Shown here one piece after another: positions 1 through 8,703 of a stretch of DNA of 50,774 bases. A program made the position numbers and the translations under genes. The stretch comes from Terasakiella pusilla DSM 6293 (lineage in GTDB: Bacteria; Pseudomonadota; Alphaproteobacteria; Rhodospirillales; Terasakiellaceae). How positions within the stretch are numbered: the stretch's first letter is position 1; each line of letters starts with the position of its first letter. Location of the stretch: the NCBI RefSeq assembly GCF_000688235.1, contig NZ_JHYO01000028.1:1-50774 (forward strand). The letters are read 5' to 3'. The notes beneath the pieces are model-generated. The model searched no databases. It saw only the letters and a program-made list of their open reading frames with translations, and was not told where the DNA came from.

Positions 1-201
1 AAGGAAACTGTGGAACGCAGTTTTGCTGATGCCAAACAACTACATGGGCACCGCTATGCCCGTCTGAGAGGCCTGACTAAAGTGAAAGAGCAATGCTTGA
101 TGGCAGCCACCGCCCAAAACATCAAGAAAATCGCCCTCATCTTAGCCCGTCTCAGGTTTTTATGGCGATATTTACCCACTGGAACGCCCACATATGCCTG
201 A
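1..201 (+). CDS. Transposase C-terminal fragment, IS1182-like (partial at left edge)
   Basis: The frame is open from base 1 (reading [16 protein letters not shown]), so the GTG at 10 is an internal valine codon and not a start. The visible 66 residues match what I know of the C-terminus of IS1182-family DDE transposases: the [12 protein letters not shown] block carrying the last catalytic glutamate, an R-Y-A-R-x-R-G-L run, then the [11 protein letters not shown] helix. It ends at TGA 199-201. Only the tail of the element is in the window, so intactness cannot be judged. Family assignment is from motif memory. Confidence 0.75.
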   Translation, partial: KETVERSFADAKQLHGHRYARLRGLTKVKEQCLMAATAQNIKKIALILARLRFLWRYLPTGTPTYA

Positions 202-273
202 AAATGAAGCAGTGGAGCAACCTGCTTAAAGAAATGTCCAACAGAACAAAAAAACACAACCTTATAGAAAATA

Positions 274-303
274 ACAAACCCCGCCAAAATTGACGGGGTT
301 TGT
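274..303 (-). terminator. Terminator-like hairpin after the methyltransferase
   Basis: A perfect 10-bp stem (ACAAACCCCG / CGGGGTTTGT) with a 10-base loop. Read on the minus strand it is followed by a T-rich tract, which fits termination of the minus-strand methyltransferase gene. It could instead be part of the end of the insertion sequence. Confidence 0.55.
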
Positions 304-313
304 CAGAGATCTG

Positions 314-340
314 AGGCACCTCATTTAAGGTGCCTTTTTT
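314..340 (+). terminator. Rho-independent terminator, plus strand
   Basis: An 8-bp stem AGGCACCT/AGGTGCCT followed directly by six T on the plus strand, suited to stopping transcripts coming out of the insertion sequence. Its right arm overlaps the last codons and stop codon of the convergent methyltransferase gene. Confidence 0.7.
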
Positions 341-1137
341 CGCATGACCAAGGTAAAACTCATCGGAAAACCAAATCCAGACTCTTCGACATTTTTCCAT
401 ATGTTTGACACATGCAACGGAAGCTCCTCAATAAATTCAAGGTCCAGCCCGTTGTTGATCCCTGCCATCAAAATATCGCTCAGGGTATACGAAAAAGTTG
501 TCGCAGGTTTGGCTTCATATTTCTCCCCACGATAATAGTCCAACCCTTCAGTTTCCACATAGGGGTCTTTATCAAAATAAGACAACTCCCACACGATTGG
601 TTTATTTCCCTCGTCGGGTTGAACCATATTCAGGAGGGGATGTTGTTCAAACATAAATAGACATCCGCCGGGTTTTAACAGCCTTGCCACAACCTTGAAA
701 AACATCTCAAGATCCGGCATCCATGAAATCACACCATTTGTAATCGTTACAATGTCAAACTTGCGGGTATATTTTTCATCAATTTCATAAATGTCCGTGC
801 AAACAAATTCCACATCCAAACCTGCGGCTTGGGCAAGCTCATTTCCTTGATTTATAAAGCCTTGCGCGCCATCAAACCCAACACAGCGCCCAGCCCCCAT
901 ATTCTTTACAGAAATTAACTCACGGCCATTGTTGCAGCAAACCTGAGCAACATCCTTGCCCACCACATTCAGCGCCTCAAGTCGTTCTTTTTCAACATCA
1001 ATGAGGCATGAATAACCGGCCTGACGCACCTCTTCTAACAAGGTCGCCTGATTTTCCTTACCATGGATAGGTGCAACCTCCTCCCATGCCTGGCGGTTTG
1101 CCGATGTAATTTCTTTAACACTTTTCGAGATAGTCAT
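325..1137 (-). CDS. Class I SAM-dependent methyltransferase
   Basis: 270-residue cytosolic protein with a Rossmann methyltransferase core. The region around DVAQVCCNNGRELISVKNMG replaces the usual glycine-rich SAM loop, CVGFDGA supplies the second strand, FDIVTITNGVISWMPDLEMFF is the motif IV/post-IV region and LLKPGGCLFMFEQHPLL is the typical methyltransferase strand with KPGG. The substrate cannot be told. I chose ATG 1137 because an AGGGAG ribosome site sits 7 bases upstream; the GTG at 1143 is less well placed. The gene stands alone, convergent to the transposase and downstream of, but terminator-separated from, ettA. Confidence 0.85.
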   Translation of the reverse strand: MTISKSVKEITSANRQAWEEVAPIHGKENQATLLEEVRQAGYSCLIDVEKERLEALNVVGKDVAQVCCNNGRELISVKNMGAGRCVGFDGAQGFINQGNELAQAAGLDVEFVCTDIYEIDEKYTRKFDIVTITNGVISWMPDLEMFFKVVARLLKPGGCLFMFEQHPLLNMVQPDEGNKPIVWELSYFDKDPYVETEGLDYYRGEKYEAKPATTFSYTLSDILMAGINNGLDLEFIEELPLHVSNIWKNVEESGFGFPMSFTLVMRKKAP

Positions 1138-1190
1138 AATCACTCTCCCTTTTCTTATACCAAGGCTTATCAGCCACCCTATATCTCAAT

Positions 1191-1220
1191 AAAAAAGGCG
1201 ACCCTTAAGGCCGCCTTTTT
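1191..1220 (-). terminator. Rho-independent terminator after ettA
   Basis: A 9-bp stem AAAAAGGCG / CGCCTTTTT with an 11-base loop; T-runs flank it on both strands. It lies 23 bases past the ettA stop and can act in both directions. Confidence 0.85.
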
Positions 1221-1242
1221 GTCTGTCCGTCATCAAGATGAC

Positions 1243-2925
1243 TTAGTTACGAGTCAACGGCTTGAACTTGATGCGGTGCGGTTGGTCTGCATCGGCACCC
1301 AAGCGACGTTTACGGTCAGCTTCGTAATCTTCGTAGTTCCCTTCGAACCAGACGACTTCGGAGTTGCCTTCGAACGCGAGGATGTGTGTTGCGATACGGT
1401 CAAGGAACCAGCGATCGTGTGAGATCACCACAGCACAGCCGGCGAAGTTCTCGATCGCTTCTTCCAGCGCGCGCAATGTATCCACGTCCAGATCGTTTGT
1501 CGGTTCGTCAAGCAGCAGAACGTTTGCTTCTTCTTTCAACATTTTGGCGAGGTGAACACGGTTACGTTCCCCCCCAGACAGTTGACCCACATTCTTCTGC
1601 TGATCACCGCCTTTGAAGTTGAAGCGAGATACATAGGCACGGCTTTGGATTTCGCCATTACCAAGTGCAATCATGTCCAGACCGTCAGAGATTTCATCCC
1701 ACACAGTCTTATTGTCGTCCAAGCTGTCACGGCTTTGGTCAATGTAGCCCAGCTTAACGGTTTCACCGACGGTGAATGTCCCGCTATCCGGTTCTTCCTG
1801 ACCTGTGATCATACGGAACAGGGTTGTCTTACCCGCGCCGTTCGGGCCGATGATCCCGACAACACCACCCGCAGGCAGGTTGAATTCAAGGTTTTCATAC
1901 AACAGCTTGTCTTCAAAGCCTTTGGAGACGCCTTCAGCTTTGATAACCACATTCCCCAGACGCGGCCCCGGCGGGATAACGATCTGTGCGTTGGAGATCT
2001 GCTGTTTGATATCCTGATTAAGCAGCTCTTCGTAAGAATTGATACGGGCTTTCTGCTTGGCCTGACGCGCTTTCGGGGACTGCTTGATCCACTCCATCTC
2101 GTGGGCAAGGGTCTTCTGACGGTTGGCTTCTTCTTTGGATTCCTGTTCCAGACGCTTCTGCTTCTGTTCCAGCCACTGAGAATAGTTGCCTTCGTAAGGG
2201 ATAGCTTTACCGCGATCCAATTCAAGGATCCAGCCCGCAACGTTATCAAGGAAGTAACGGTCGTGGGTAACGGCTACAACAGTCCCCGGATAATCTTCAA
2301 GGAAGCGTTCCAGCCATGCAACAGATTCCGCATCCAAATGGTTGGTCGGTTCGTCAAGCAGCAGCAGGTCTGGTTTTTCCAGCAAAAGCTTACACAGTGC
2401 GACACGGCGTTTCTCACCACCGGACAGCTTATCAACCGCCCAGTCACCCGGTGGGCAACGCAGTGCGTCCATCGCGATCTCGATCGTGCGCTCGATCTCC
2501 CAACCGTTTGCAGCGTCGATCTTTTCCTGCAACTCGCCCTGTTCTGCCAACAACGCGTTCATTTCGTCATCGTCCATGGGTTCCATGAACTTGTTGCTGA
2601 TTTCGTTAAAACGGTCCAGATCGCGCTTGGTATCGCCCAGCGCTTCAATGACGTTTTCGGCAACGGTTTTGCTTTCATCCAGTTGCGGCTCCTGCGGGAG
2701 GTAGCCCACTTTGGCGCCGTCAGCGGCCCAAGCTTCACCGTTATAATCCTCGTCCAGACCCGCCATGATTTTCATCAAGGTGGATTTACCTGTCCCGTTG
2801 TGCCCCAAAACGCCGATCTTCGCGCCCGGCAGGAACGAGAGATAGACATTCTCGACAACCTTCTTGCCACCGGGATAGACCTTGGAGAGGTCTTTCATGA
2901 CATATACGTACTGATATGAGGCCAT
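1243..2925 (-). CDS. ettA: Energy-dependent translational throttle protein EttA (ABC-F ATPase)
   Basis: 560 residues (E. coli EttA 555). Two ABC ATPase domains on one chain: the first has GHNGTGKST and [12 protein letters not shown] with [11 protein letters not shown], the second has GPNGAGKTT and [12 protein letters not shown] with [11 protein letters not shown]. Between them is the charged P-site tRNA interaction linker rich in [16 protein letters not shown]. No membrane segments, as expected for ABC-F proteins. The family binds the ribosomal E site and gates entry into elongation according to ATP/ADP level. The start ATG has AAAGGA upstream. Single-gene unit ended by the hairpin at 1191-1220. 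Confidence 0.97.
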   Translation of the reverse strand: MASYQYVYVMKDLSKVYPGGKKVVENVYLSFLPGAKIGVLGHNGTGKSTLMKIMAGLDEDYNGEAWAADGAKVGYLPQEPQLDESKTVAENVIEALGDTKRDLDRFNEISNKFMEPMDDDEMNALLAEQGELQEKIDAANGWEIERTIEIAMDALRCPPGDWAVDKLSGGEKRRVALCKLLLEKPDLLLLDEPTNHLDAESVAWLERFLEDYPGTVVAVTHDRYFLDNVAGWILELDRGKAIPYEGNYSQWLEQKQKRLEQESKEEANRQKTLAHEMEWIKQSPKARQAKQKARINSYEELLNQDIKQQISNAQIVIPPGPRLGNVVIKAEGVSKGFEDKLLYENLEFNLPAGGVVGIIGPNGAGKTTLFRMITGQEEPDSGTFTVGETVKLGYIDQSRDSLDDNKTVWDEISDGLDMIALGNGEIQSRAYVSRFNFKGGDQQKNVGQLSGGERNRVHLAKMLKEEANVLLLDEPTNDLDVDTLRALEEAIENFAGCAVVISHDRWFLDRIATHILAFEGNSEVVWFEGNYEDYEADRKRRLGADADQPHRIKFKPLTRN

Positions 2926-3147
2926 TTAATGAAATCCTTTTAAATTGAAACCTGCTCATAGAGCGACAGGACAACTGCCGCCTAAAATTTCCAACCTTTT
3001 AACATATCTTTTTGCAATTAACACCCTTTAAACAAAAGCAAGCTTTGGGCCTTGTAGATCAACCTGACAGCAATTATCTAGAAACATGAGTGTACATCCG
3101 TCACTTTTTTCCACAAAACCGAATAGAGCTGAAAGGTGATCTGCGCA

Positions 3148-4080
3148 GTGCTGAATTTTAAACGAGTTTTCTGTACCCTGATGGTATTCTTCTGTTCCTT
3201 CAGTGCGCCTCCGTCCCAAGCCTACAACACCGAATTTTCTACCTATAGCGAAAGGCTGACCCGTCACCTGATCACCGCTATGCGCAAGATGTACGCGGAC
3301 GATACAATTAACATCGAAGCCTGCTCGACCTGCTACAATCACTTACAGGATCGGCACTTTTATCAGCGCACCCGAGACGTAGACTTTCAGGTTGATGCTT
3401 TTTTACGCATGATCGGGATCAATACAGGTGATCTGAAACCACTGGAGATCAGGCCCTACACCAAACAGGATGTAACCGCCGCACTGATCGCCCTGCACGA
3501 TAAGTTTGAAAAGTTCGCCCTCGACACCCGAATGATTGATCCCAGCAGTAAAGACCTCAACCGTAAAACGGTCGCAGAAAACAGAAAACACACCTTTAAT
3601 CCCCTAACTTCCTTGGACCGGATAGAGCTTCTTTTATCCGAACTGGGCAGTCCCTCTATTCAACCCAACACGGTCTTACATCGCGCCCGCCTGATGAGCG
3701 AACTGGTCAAACGGCTTTGTGATAACGGTCCGTGTAAATCCGTCCCCCACCAGCTCTCCTCTCCGGTCAGCGTCAAGCGTCCTGTCCATGTCTTTACCGA
3801 AGTGAATCTCTTGATTATTGAGATGAACGCCTATGTTGAAAAACATCAGCTTACCGCTGTAAACGGCGTTGCCAACGTCAAGGCGCGTGGCAATGTTATC
3901 ACCCCGGCCGAGGTCTATCGTTTAGCAGGGGTTGCGATGGCGGATCTCGTCGCCATCAACTACGCCAAGTTCGGCACCTCCGATGCCTATGTCGGCCAAA
4001 TCCCGCCTGCCGCCAACCCCACCGAAGTTTGGCGCGAGGTCAATTACGCCAAACGCCTATTAAAAGCCGTATTGCAATAA
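3148..4080 (+). CDS. Secreted/periplasmic protein of unknown function
   Basis: About 310 residues that I do not recognise. The chosen GTG at 3148 has an AAGGTG site 9 bases upstream and gives a textbook signal peptide: MLNFKR, a hydrophobic core to about residue 19, and a likely cleavage after PPSQA. A GTG at 3136 is possible but would lengthen the N-region. The mature part is mostly helical and polar, with a CSTC pair early on and a conserved-looking C-terminal half (VNGVANVKARGNVITPAEVYRLAG). It lies just upstream, on the same strand, of a receiver and a membrane exonuclease gene (95-base gap), so it may be a periplasmic partner of that cluster; this is inference. Confidence 0.75.
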   Translation: MLNFKRVFCTLMVFFCSFSAPPSQAYNTEFSTYSERLTRHLITAMRKMYADDTINIEACSTCYNHLQDRHFYQRTRDVDFQVDAFLRMIGINTGDLKPLEIRPYTKQDVTAALIALHDKFEKFALDTRMIDPSSKDLNRKTVAENRKHTFNPLTSLDRIELLLSELGSPSIQPNTVLHRARLMSELVKRLCDNGPCKSVPHQLSSPVSVKRPVHVFTEVNLLIIEMNAYVEKHQLTAVNGVANVKARGNVITPAEVYRLAGVAMADLVAINYAKFGTSDAYVGQIPPAANPTEVWREVNYAKRLLKAVLQ

Positions 4081-4175
4081 AGCTGTCTCTATTGCCAGTA
4101 GCCCCGAATAATAATAGTATAAGGAAAAAGGAAGATAAAAAATAATGTTACAGGCTCAGGAGGCTCCACAAGATC

Positions 4176-4547
4176 ATGACAAAATCCGTCTTGGTCGTCG
4201 ACGACGAACCAAATATCGTTCTTTCGCTTGAATTTTTGATGTCACAAGCCGGCTATGAGGTCCGCGTTGCCCGCGATGGCAACGCTGCTTTAGAAGCGGT
4301 GGTGGAAAAAACACCGGACCTGATCCTGCTGGATCTCATGATCCCCGGGCGCGATGGGTATGATGTCTGTCAGACCCTACGCCGCTCGGAAGAATGGGCC
4401 AGCATTCCCATCATCATGCTGACCGCCAAAGGCCGTGAAGTAGAAAAAGAAAAAGGTCTGGCCCTGGGGGCGAATGACTATGTCACAAAGCCCTTTTCCA
4501 CAAGCGAGCTGACCAAGCGGGTCAAAGAACTATTGGGTGATCTATAA
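4176..4547 (+). CDS. CheY-like single-domain response regulator
   Basis: 123 residues forming only a receiver domain. The acidic pocket is VVDDEPN (D9, D10), the phospho-acceptor is D53 in [13 protein letters not shown], the conserved Thr is in MLTAKG and the Lys in DYVTKPF. No output domain, so it should act by protein contact. An AGGAGG site lies 12 bases upstream of ATG. The next gene starts 6 bases after its stop and is a membrane pseudokinase-exonuclease, the obvious candidate partner. Similar receiver plus membrane-exonuclease pairs are known beside acetate-permease genes in other proteobacteria, though no permease is present here. Confidence 0.93.
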   Translation: MTKSVLVVDDEPNIVLSLEFLMSQAGYEVRVARDGNAALEAVVEKTPDLILLDLMIPGRDGYDVCQTLRRSEEWASIPIIMLTAKGREVEKEKGLALGANDYVTKPFSTSELTKRVKELLGDL

Positions 4548-4553
4548 CTCTCC

Positions 4554-6695
4554 ATGCTGAAACGCATTTCAAAACTCAGCCTGCGTCTTAGAACGTTTCT
4601 GTTCTTTCTCTTTCTAGGGCTCTGCGTCCCCCTTATCATCGCAGGCGGGTTCTTTCTCGCTTATGGGCATATTCTGGCGCACAATGATCCGGCAAGCAGC
4701 CTGTTTCTGTTTGGGGCGGCGACCTCCGCAGCCCTGATCGGCTGCATTGTTGCCATTGCCCTGTTGTTTGACATCAATGTCGCCAGTCCCATCCAAGGGC
4801 TCATCCGCGATATCCAGACCATCCTGCACGGTAACGCCAGCCATAAGGTCGAACTGGATAGCGGCAAATATCTTGCCCACCTGCCGGAAACTGTCCACGA
4901 CCTTGCCCGCCAGTATCGTCGCCAGCGCATTGAAGTAACCCAAGCCATCAATGCCGCCACATTAGAAACGCAGGAACAAAAAAAGACCCTCGAAGCCGTC
5001 CTCAAGGACCTGCATCAAGGAGTCATTATTTGCAACCTCAACAATCAGGTGCTGCTTTATAACCAAAAGGCTTTGTCCCTGCTGCATGTCAGTGGTGATA
5101 TCGGCTTGATGCGGTCCCTGTTTCGCGTGATTGACAGCCCCCCGATCCTGCATTCCCTGCGCCGGCTGCGCAATCGCTTGGCGGAAGATCGCTTTCAGGA
5201 TCACCCGGACGGCATGAGCACCTCTTTCGTCTGCGCCACCCTTGATGGGCGCTACACCTTGGAAGCGCGCATGACCATTGTGCTCAATGAGATTGAGCGC
5301 ACACCGGAAAGCTACATCCTCACCTTTGAAGATGCGACGGAGGAACTCAACGCTCTGGGCAAGCGTGACCATTTGTTGCGTGAGGCCACGGAAGGATTGC
5401 GCCAACCAGTCGCCAACCTGCGTGCGGCATCGGAAATGCTGGAAAATGCAGATAATATTGATCCAGATATGCGTGATCGCTTCCAATCCGTCCTCGTCGC
5501 CGAAAGCCACAAGCTGTCGAAAAAACTCGACGAACTGGCCCAAGAATATCACGGCCTTGCCACGACCCATTGGCCCATGGCGGATATTTATTCAGCCAAC
5601 CTCCTCTCTCTCGTGACCCTGAAACTGCAAGATCAGGACAAATTTACTGTTGTCATGACAGGTATCCCGACATGGCTGCATGGGGATAGCCATTCCCTGT
5701 TGTTGGCGCTGGATCAACTGTTGCACCGCATCCATGACGCAAACGGGGTCACAAAGTTTGATATCCAAGCCAGTCATCAAAACGGCAAGGTCCATATTGA
5801 CCTTATATGGGAAGGCCAGCCCCTTTCCTCCAGCAAGATCGATAGTTGGCTCAATGTCCCCCTCACCGATTCCATTGGCGGCATGTCTTTGCGCGATATC
5901 TTTGAACATCATCGCTGCGAGATCTGGAGCGAACAGCTTGACCATCAACACTCCCGCCTGCGCTTGCCTATGCTGGCGTCTCATCGCCCCACCGCCGATC
6001 ACACCAGCGAGCAATTGCCGTCCAGACCGGAATTTTATGATTTCAACCTGCTCAGCAATCCCAACGAACAGTTCGCTGAACTTGCCGACCGCCCCCTATC
6101 CGACCTCCCCTTTGTGGTCTTTGATACGGAGACAACGGGCCTGAAACCGTCGGCGGGGGACGAGATCATCGCCATTGCGGGCGTGCGTGTCCTAAAGGGG
6201 CGAATTTTGACGGGTGAATCGTTTGCCCGTATCGTCAACCCGAAACGCAGCATCCCCAAAAGCTCCATCAAGTTTCACGGGATCACCGATGAAATGGTCA
6301 AGGACAAGCCACCAGCCCAGATCGTCCTGCCGCAATTTCATGACTTTGCAAAAGAATCCGTACTGGTCGCGCATAATGCCGCCTTTGACATGAAGTTCCT
6401 GAAAATGAAAGAGGATGATTGTGCCGTGCGCTTTGATCATCCGGTGCTGGATACACTGCTTTTGTCCGTCTTCCTTCATGATCACACAACGGCCCATGGC
6501 TTGAACGATATCGCCAAACGCTTTGGCATTGAGATCGAGGGACGCCACACCGCCATTGGTGATGCGCTTGTCACCGCAGGCATCTTCCAACGCATGATCC
6601 CCATGTTGAAAGCACGCGGTATTCATACCCTTGGCGATGCGATTACAGCCTGTCAGAAAATTGTCGAAGTCCGCGCTCAGCAAGCTGACTTTTAA
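4554..6695 (+). CDS. Membrane HAMP-PAS-degenerate histidine kinase fused to DEDDh 3'-5' exonuclease
   Basis: 713 residues. Two membrane helices at about 12-36 and 49-72 are followed by a HAMP-like linker (about 74-128), a PAS-like region (about 146-265, starting LEAVLKDLHQGVIICN), and a stretch built like a histidine-kinase dimerisation helix (about 270-330) that has LRQPVANLRA where HELRTPL would be, so the phospho-acceptor His is missing. The following ATPase-like region lacks clear N and G boxes. From about 517 comes a DnaQ-type exonuclease: VVFDTETTGL (D524, E526), VAHNAAFDMKFL, and HTAIGDAL (H665, D670), all catalytic positions present. It should be an inner-membrane sensor with a cytosolic nuclease output. 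Co-transcribed with the receiver upstream and the phosphatase downstream. Confidence 0.9.
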   Translation: MLKRISKLSLRLRTFLFFLFLGLCVPLIIAGGFFLAYGHILAHNDPASSLFLFGAATSAALIGCIVAIALLFDINVASPIQGLIRDIQTILHGNASHKVELDSGKYLAHLPETVHDLARQYRRQRIEVTQAINAATLETQEQKKTLEAVLKDLHQGVIICNLNNQVLLYNQKALSLLHVSGDIGLMRSLFRVIDSPPILHSLRRLRNRLAEDRFQDHPDGMSTSFVCATLDGRYTLEARMTIVLNEIERTPESYILTFEDATEELNALGKRDHLLREATEGLRQPVANLRAASEMLENADNIDPDMRDRFQSVLVAESHKLSKKLDELAQEYHGLATTHWPMADIYSANLLSLVTLKLQDQDKFTVVMTGIPTWLHGDSHSLLLALDQLLHRIHDANGVTKFDIQASHQNGKVHIDLIWEGQPLSSSKIDSWLNVPLTDSIGGMSLRDIFEHHRCEIWSEQLDHQHSRLRLPMLASHRPTADHTSEQLPSRPEFYDFNLLSNPNEQFAELADRPLSDLPFVVFDTETTGLKPSAGDEIIAIAGVRVLKGRILTGESFARIVNPKRSIPKSSIKFHGITDEMVKDKPPAQIVLPQFHDFAKESVLVAHNAAFDMKFLKMKEDDCAVRFDHPVLDTLLLSVFLHDHTTAHGLNDIAKRFGIEIEGRHTAIGDALVTAGIFQRMIPMLKARGIHTLGDAITACQKIVEVRAQQADF

Positions 6696-6709
6696 AAAGG
6701 CCGCAAGTC

Positions 6710-7498
6710 ATGGATATTATACGCACCCCTGTCCCTGTTCTTGGCTGTCCCGAAGATGGCGTGGCACTGGTTGCCATTGGTGATGTGCATGGGCATTTTG
6801 GCATGTTGCAAAAAATCATCGCCACCGCCAAAAAGACCCTACCCAAATCCGCGAAAGAGATCGTCTTTGTCTTGCTGGGCGACCTTATTGACCGCGGCGA
6901 TGCAGCGATTGAGATTATCGATCTGATCCGCGAAGGGATTGAAGACTGGCGGGTCATCCCCATTCTGGGGAATCATGAGCAATTGTTGCTCCGTGTGCTT
7001 CATGCTCCTGACGATGATTACCGCCATCACTGGGCCTTATGGCGCGGCAACGGTGGACAAAACACCCTTGAAAACCTGCAAATCAAACTCCCGCCCCTTG
7101 CCGACACCGACGTACCAGATCATCGCCGCGCCTTTGAAAAGGCCTTAGGCCAAGATCGCATCGCCGTTTTAAACGCCATGCCCAGCCATTACAAAAGCGG
7201 CAATATCCTGTGTGTTCATACCGGGGTCGACCCGACCCTTTCCCTTGAGGAAAATTTCGCCAAAGACAAACTGTCCAACGCGCCGGATCATTGGGCATGG
7301 ATCCGTGAAGGGTTCTTGGATCATGACGGCACATATCCAGACAACTGTTTCATCGTCCACGGCCATACGGTCTTGCCCGGCCCCACGCTTGCCCCCCATC
7401 GCATCGGGCTGGACACCGGTGCTTGTGTCTTTGGCGTGTTAAGCGGGGCGACCTTCTTCAAGGGGGAAATGACGGTCTTTCAAGTCACCGCTGATTAA
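6710..7498 (+). CDS. PPP-family metallophosphoesterase (Ser/Thr phosphatase / ApaH-like)
   Basis: 262-residue cytosolic enzyme with the complete PPP metal-site set: GDVHG (24-28), GDLIDRGD (57-64), GNHE (87-90), the VHTGVDP histidine and FIVHGHT near the C-terminus. This family removes phosphate from phosphoproteins or cleaves dinucleoside polyphosphates; sequence alone does not separate the two. It starts 14 bases after the exonuclease stop, so it belongs to the same transcript and may act on the same signalling output (inference). Confidence 0.9.
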   Translation: MDIIRTPVPVLGCPEDGVALVAIGDVHGHFGMLQKIIATAKKTLPKSAKEIVFVLLGDLIDRGDAAIEIIDLIREGIEDWRVIPILGNHEQLLLRVLHAPDDDYRHHWALWRGNGGQNTLENLQIKLPPLADTDVPDHRRAFEKALGQDRIAVLNAMPSHYKSGNILCVHTGVDPTLSLEENFAKDKLSNAPDHWAWIREGFLDHDGTYPDNCFIVHGHTVLPGPTLAPHRIGLDTGACVFGVLSGATFFKGEMTVFQVTAD

Positions 7499-7540
7499 GG
7501 TACAAACCTTCGGGAAAAGAAATATAAGGGAGCTTCAACA

Positions 7541-7717
7541 ATGCGATATCTTGCCTGGGTCATTATGGCCGCTGTCTTTCTGGTCACCTTCTTACTGACT
7601 CAAGACTTGTTGATGTCTTTTGCGGCTGAACTGGTCGCCGTTTTTGTCATGCTGATCTTCGGCAAGCAATTCTTCTTTGGGGATCAAACCAACGAAGACT
7701 TGAAAAAAGACGACTAA
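7541..7717 (+). CDS. Small two-helix membrane protein (58 aa)
   Basis: ATG at 7541 has AAGGGAG 8 bases upstream and opens a 58-codon frame ended by TAA at 7715. It encodes two hydrophobic helices (about 3-19 and 24-41) and a charged tail ending NEDLKKDD. I do not recognise a family. It sits 42 bases after the phosphatase gene on the same strand and converges on xerC, so it is likely the last gene of the 3.1-7.7 kb cluster. Confidence 0.6.
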   Translation: MRYLAWVIMAAVFLVTFLLTQDLLMSFAAELVAVFVMLIFGKQFFFGDQTNEDLKKDD

Positions 7718-7724
7718 TCCTACA

Positions 7725-8702
7725 TCAGGCCCTTGGATGGGCCTTGTTATATTCCGTGCTGATTTTTTCTGCATCCACGGCGGTGTAACGTTGGGTCGTG
7801 GAAAGCGAGGCATGGCCCAACAATTCCTGAATGGTGCGCAAATCCCCGCCGCCTGCCAACAGGTGTGTTGCGAAACTGTGGCGCAGCGCGTGCGGCGTCG
7901 CATTTTCCGGCAGGTTTAACAAGGGGCGCAATTTGCGAATTTGCCGCTGGATCACACCGGGATCAAGGGCTTTACCGCGCGCCCCGACAAATAACGGGTC
8001 GGTCTTATTCAGCTTAAACGGACAGGCTTCCTGATAGGATTTGATCGCTTCAATCACTAAAGGCAGGACAGGCACCATCCGTTCCTTGCGGCCCTTACCG
8101 ACCACCCGCATCACATCTTCGGTGGGTGCATCGCGCTGTTGCAGGCTTAACGCCTCCCCAATCCGCAAGCCGCAGCCATATAACAGGGTCAGTACCGCCG
8201 CGTCGCGTTTCGCAACCCAGCCCATGCCCCGGCTTTCATGCCAGCTCCCGTCACTCAAGGCTTCAATCGCTTGCAGGGAAACCACGGCTTCCTGCTGGCT
8301 TAGGGCTTTGGGGACAGACTGTTTTTGCCGTGGGGTGCGCACAGCCGCCAAGGCCGGATTTTGCACCAGCCCCTGACGATCCAGATATTTAAAGAAATTG
8401 CGCAAGGTCGACATTTGCCGATTGATGGAACTGCGCGCGATCCCGGCTTCTGTGCGATCCGCCAAAAAACCGCGAAAATCAGCGGTGGTGAATCCTTTTA
8501 AATCTTCCACACCCGCGGGATAGCCCAACAGGTTTTGACTAAAGCTAAAAAAGGCAGAGAGATCGCGCAAATACGCATCAAGCGTATGCTTGGAGGCACG
8601 ACGCTCACTTTCCAGCCAGCGTCGCCAGTTGACAATGGCCTCTTTCAAGGCCGGTTCGCACTCAAACGTAATGCGATCTAGGCCATCAGAGGAGACCGCC
8701 AT
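7725..8702 (-). CDS. xerC: Tyrosine recombinase XerC
   Basis: 325 residues. N-terminal SAM-like core-binding domain (about 15-110) and catalytic domain with the R-K-H-R-H-Y set: GCGLRIGEAL, GKGRKERMVP, PHALRHSFATHL, LLGHASLSTTQRYT. It acts with XerD at dif to resolve chromosome dimers. The start is ATG 8702, directly after the stop of the DUF484 gene (TGA-C-ATG), indicating translational coupling; an upstream GTG in the same frame would overlap that gene and is rejected. The DUF484-xerC order matches the arrangement known from E. coli and many proteobacteria. Confidence 0.95.
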   Translation of the reverse strand: MAVSSDGLDRITFECEPALKEAIVNWRRWLESERRASKHTLDAYLRDLSAFFSFSQNLLGYPAGVEDLKGFTTADFRGFLADRTEAGIARSSINRQMSTLRNFFKYLDRQGLVQNPALAAVRTPRQKQSVPKALSQQEAVVSLQAIEALSDGSWHESRGMGWVAKRDAAVLTLLYGCGLRIGEALSLQQRDAPTEDVMRVVGKGRKERMVPVLPLVIEAIKSYQEACPFKLNKTDPLFVGARGKALDPGVIQRQIRKLRPLLNLPENATPHALRHSFATHLLAGGGDLRTIQELLGHASLSTTQRYTAVDAEKISTEYNKAHPRA

Positions 8703-8703
8703 G

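Larger units (their letters stand above)
1..313 (+). mobile_element. Right part of an IS1182-like insertion sequence (partial)
   Basis: This region carries the transposase tail (1-201) and about 110 bases of AT-rich non-coding sequence that includes a hairpin at 274-303. The outer end cannot be fixed because the other terminal inverted repeat and any target duplication lie outside the window. The end is therefore approximate and inferred; the methyltransferase gene begins its reverse-strand stop at 325. Confidence 0.45.

Noticed and set aside
1552-2919. 455-codon open frame antisense to ettA
   Set aside because: Product is low-complexity shadow sequence in the opposite frame of a highly conserved gene; no ribosome site or family resemblance.
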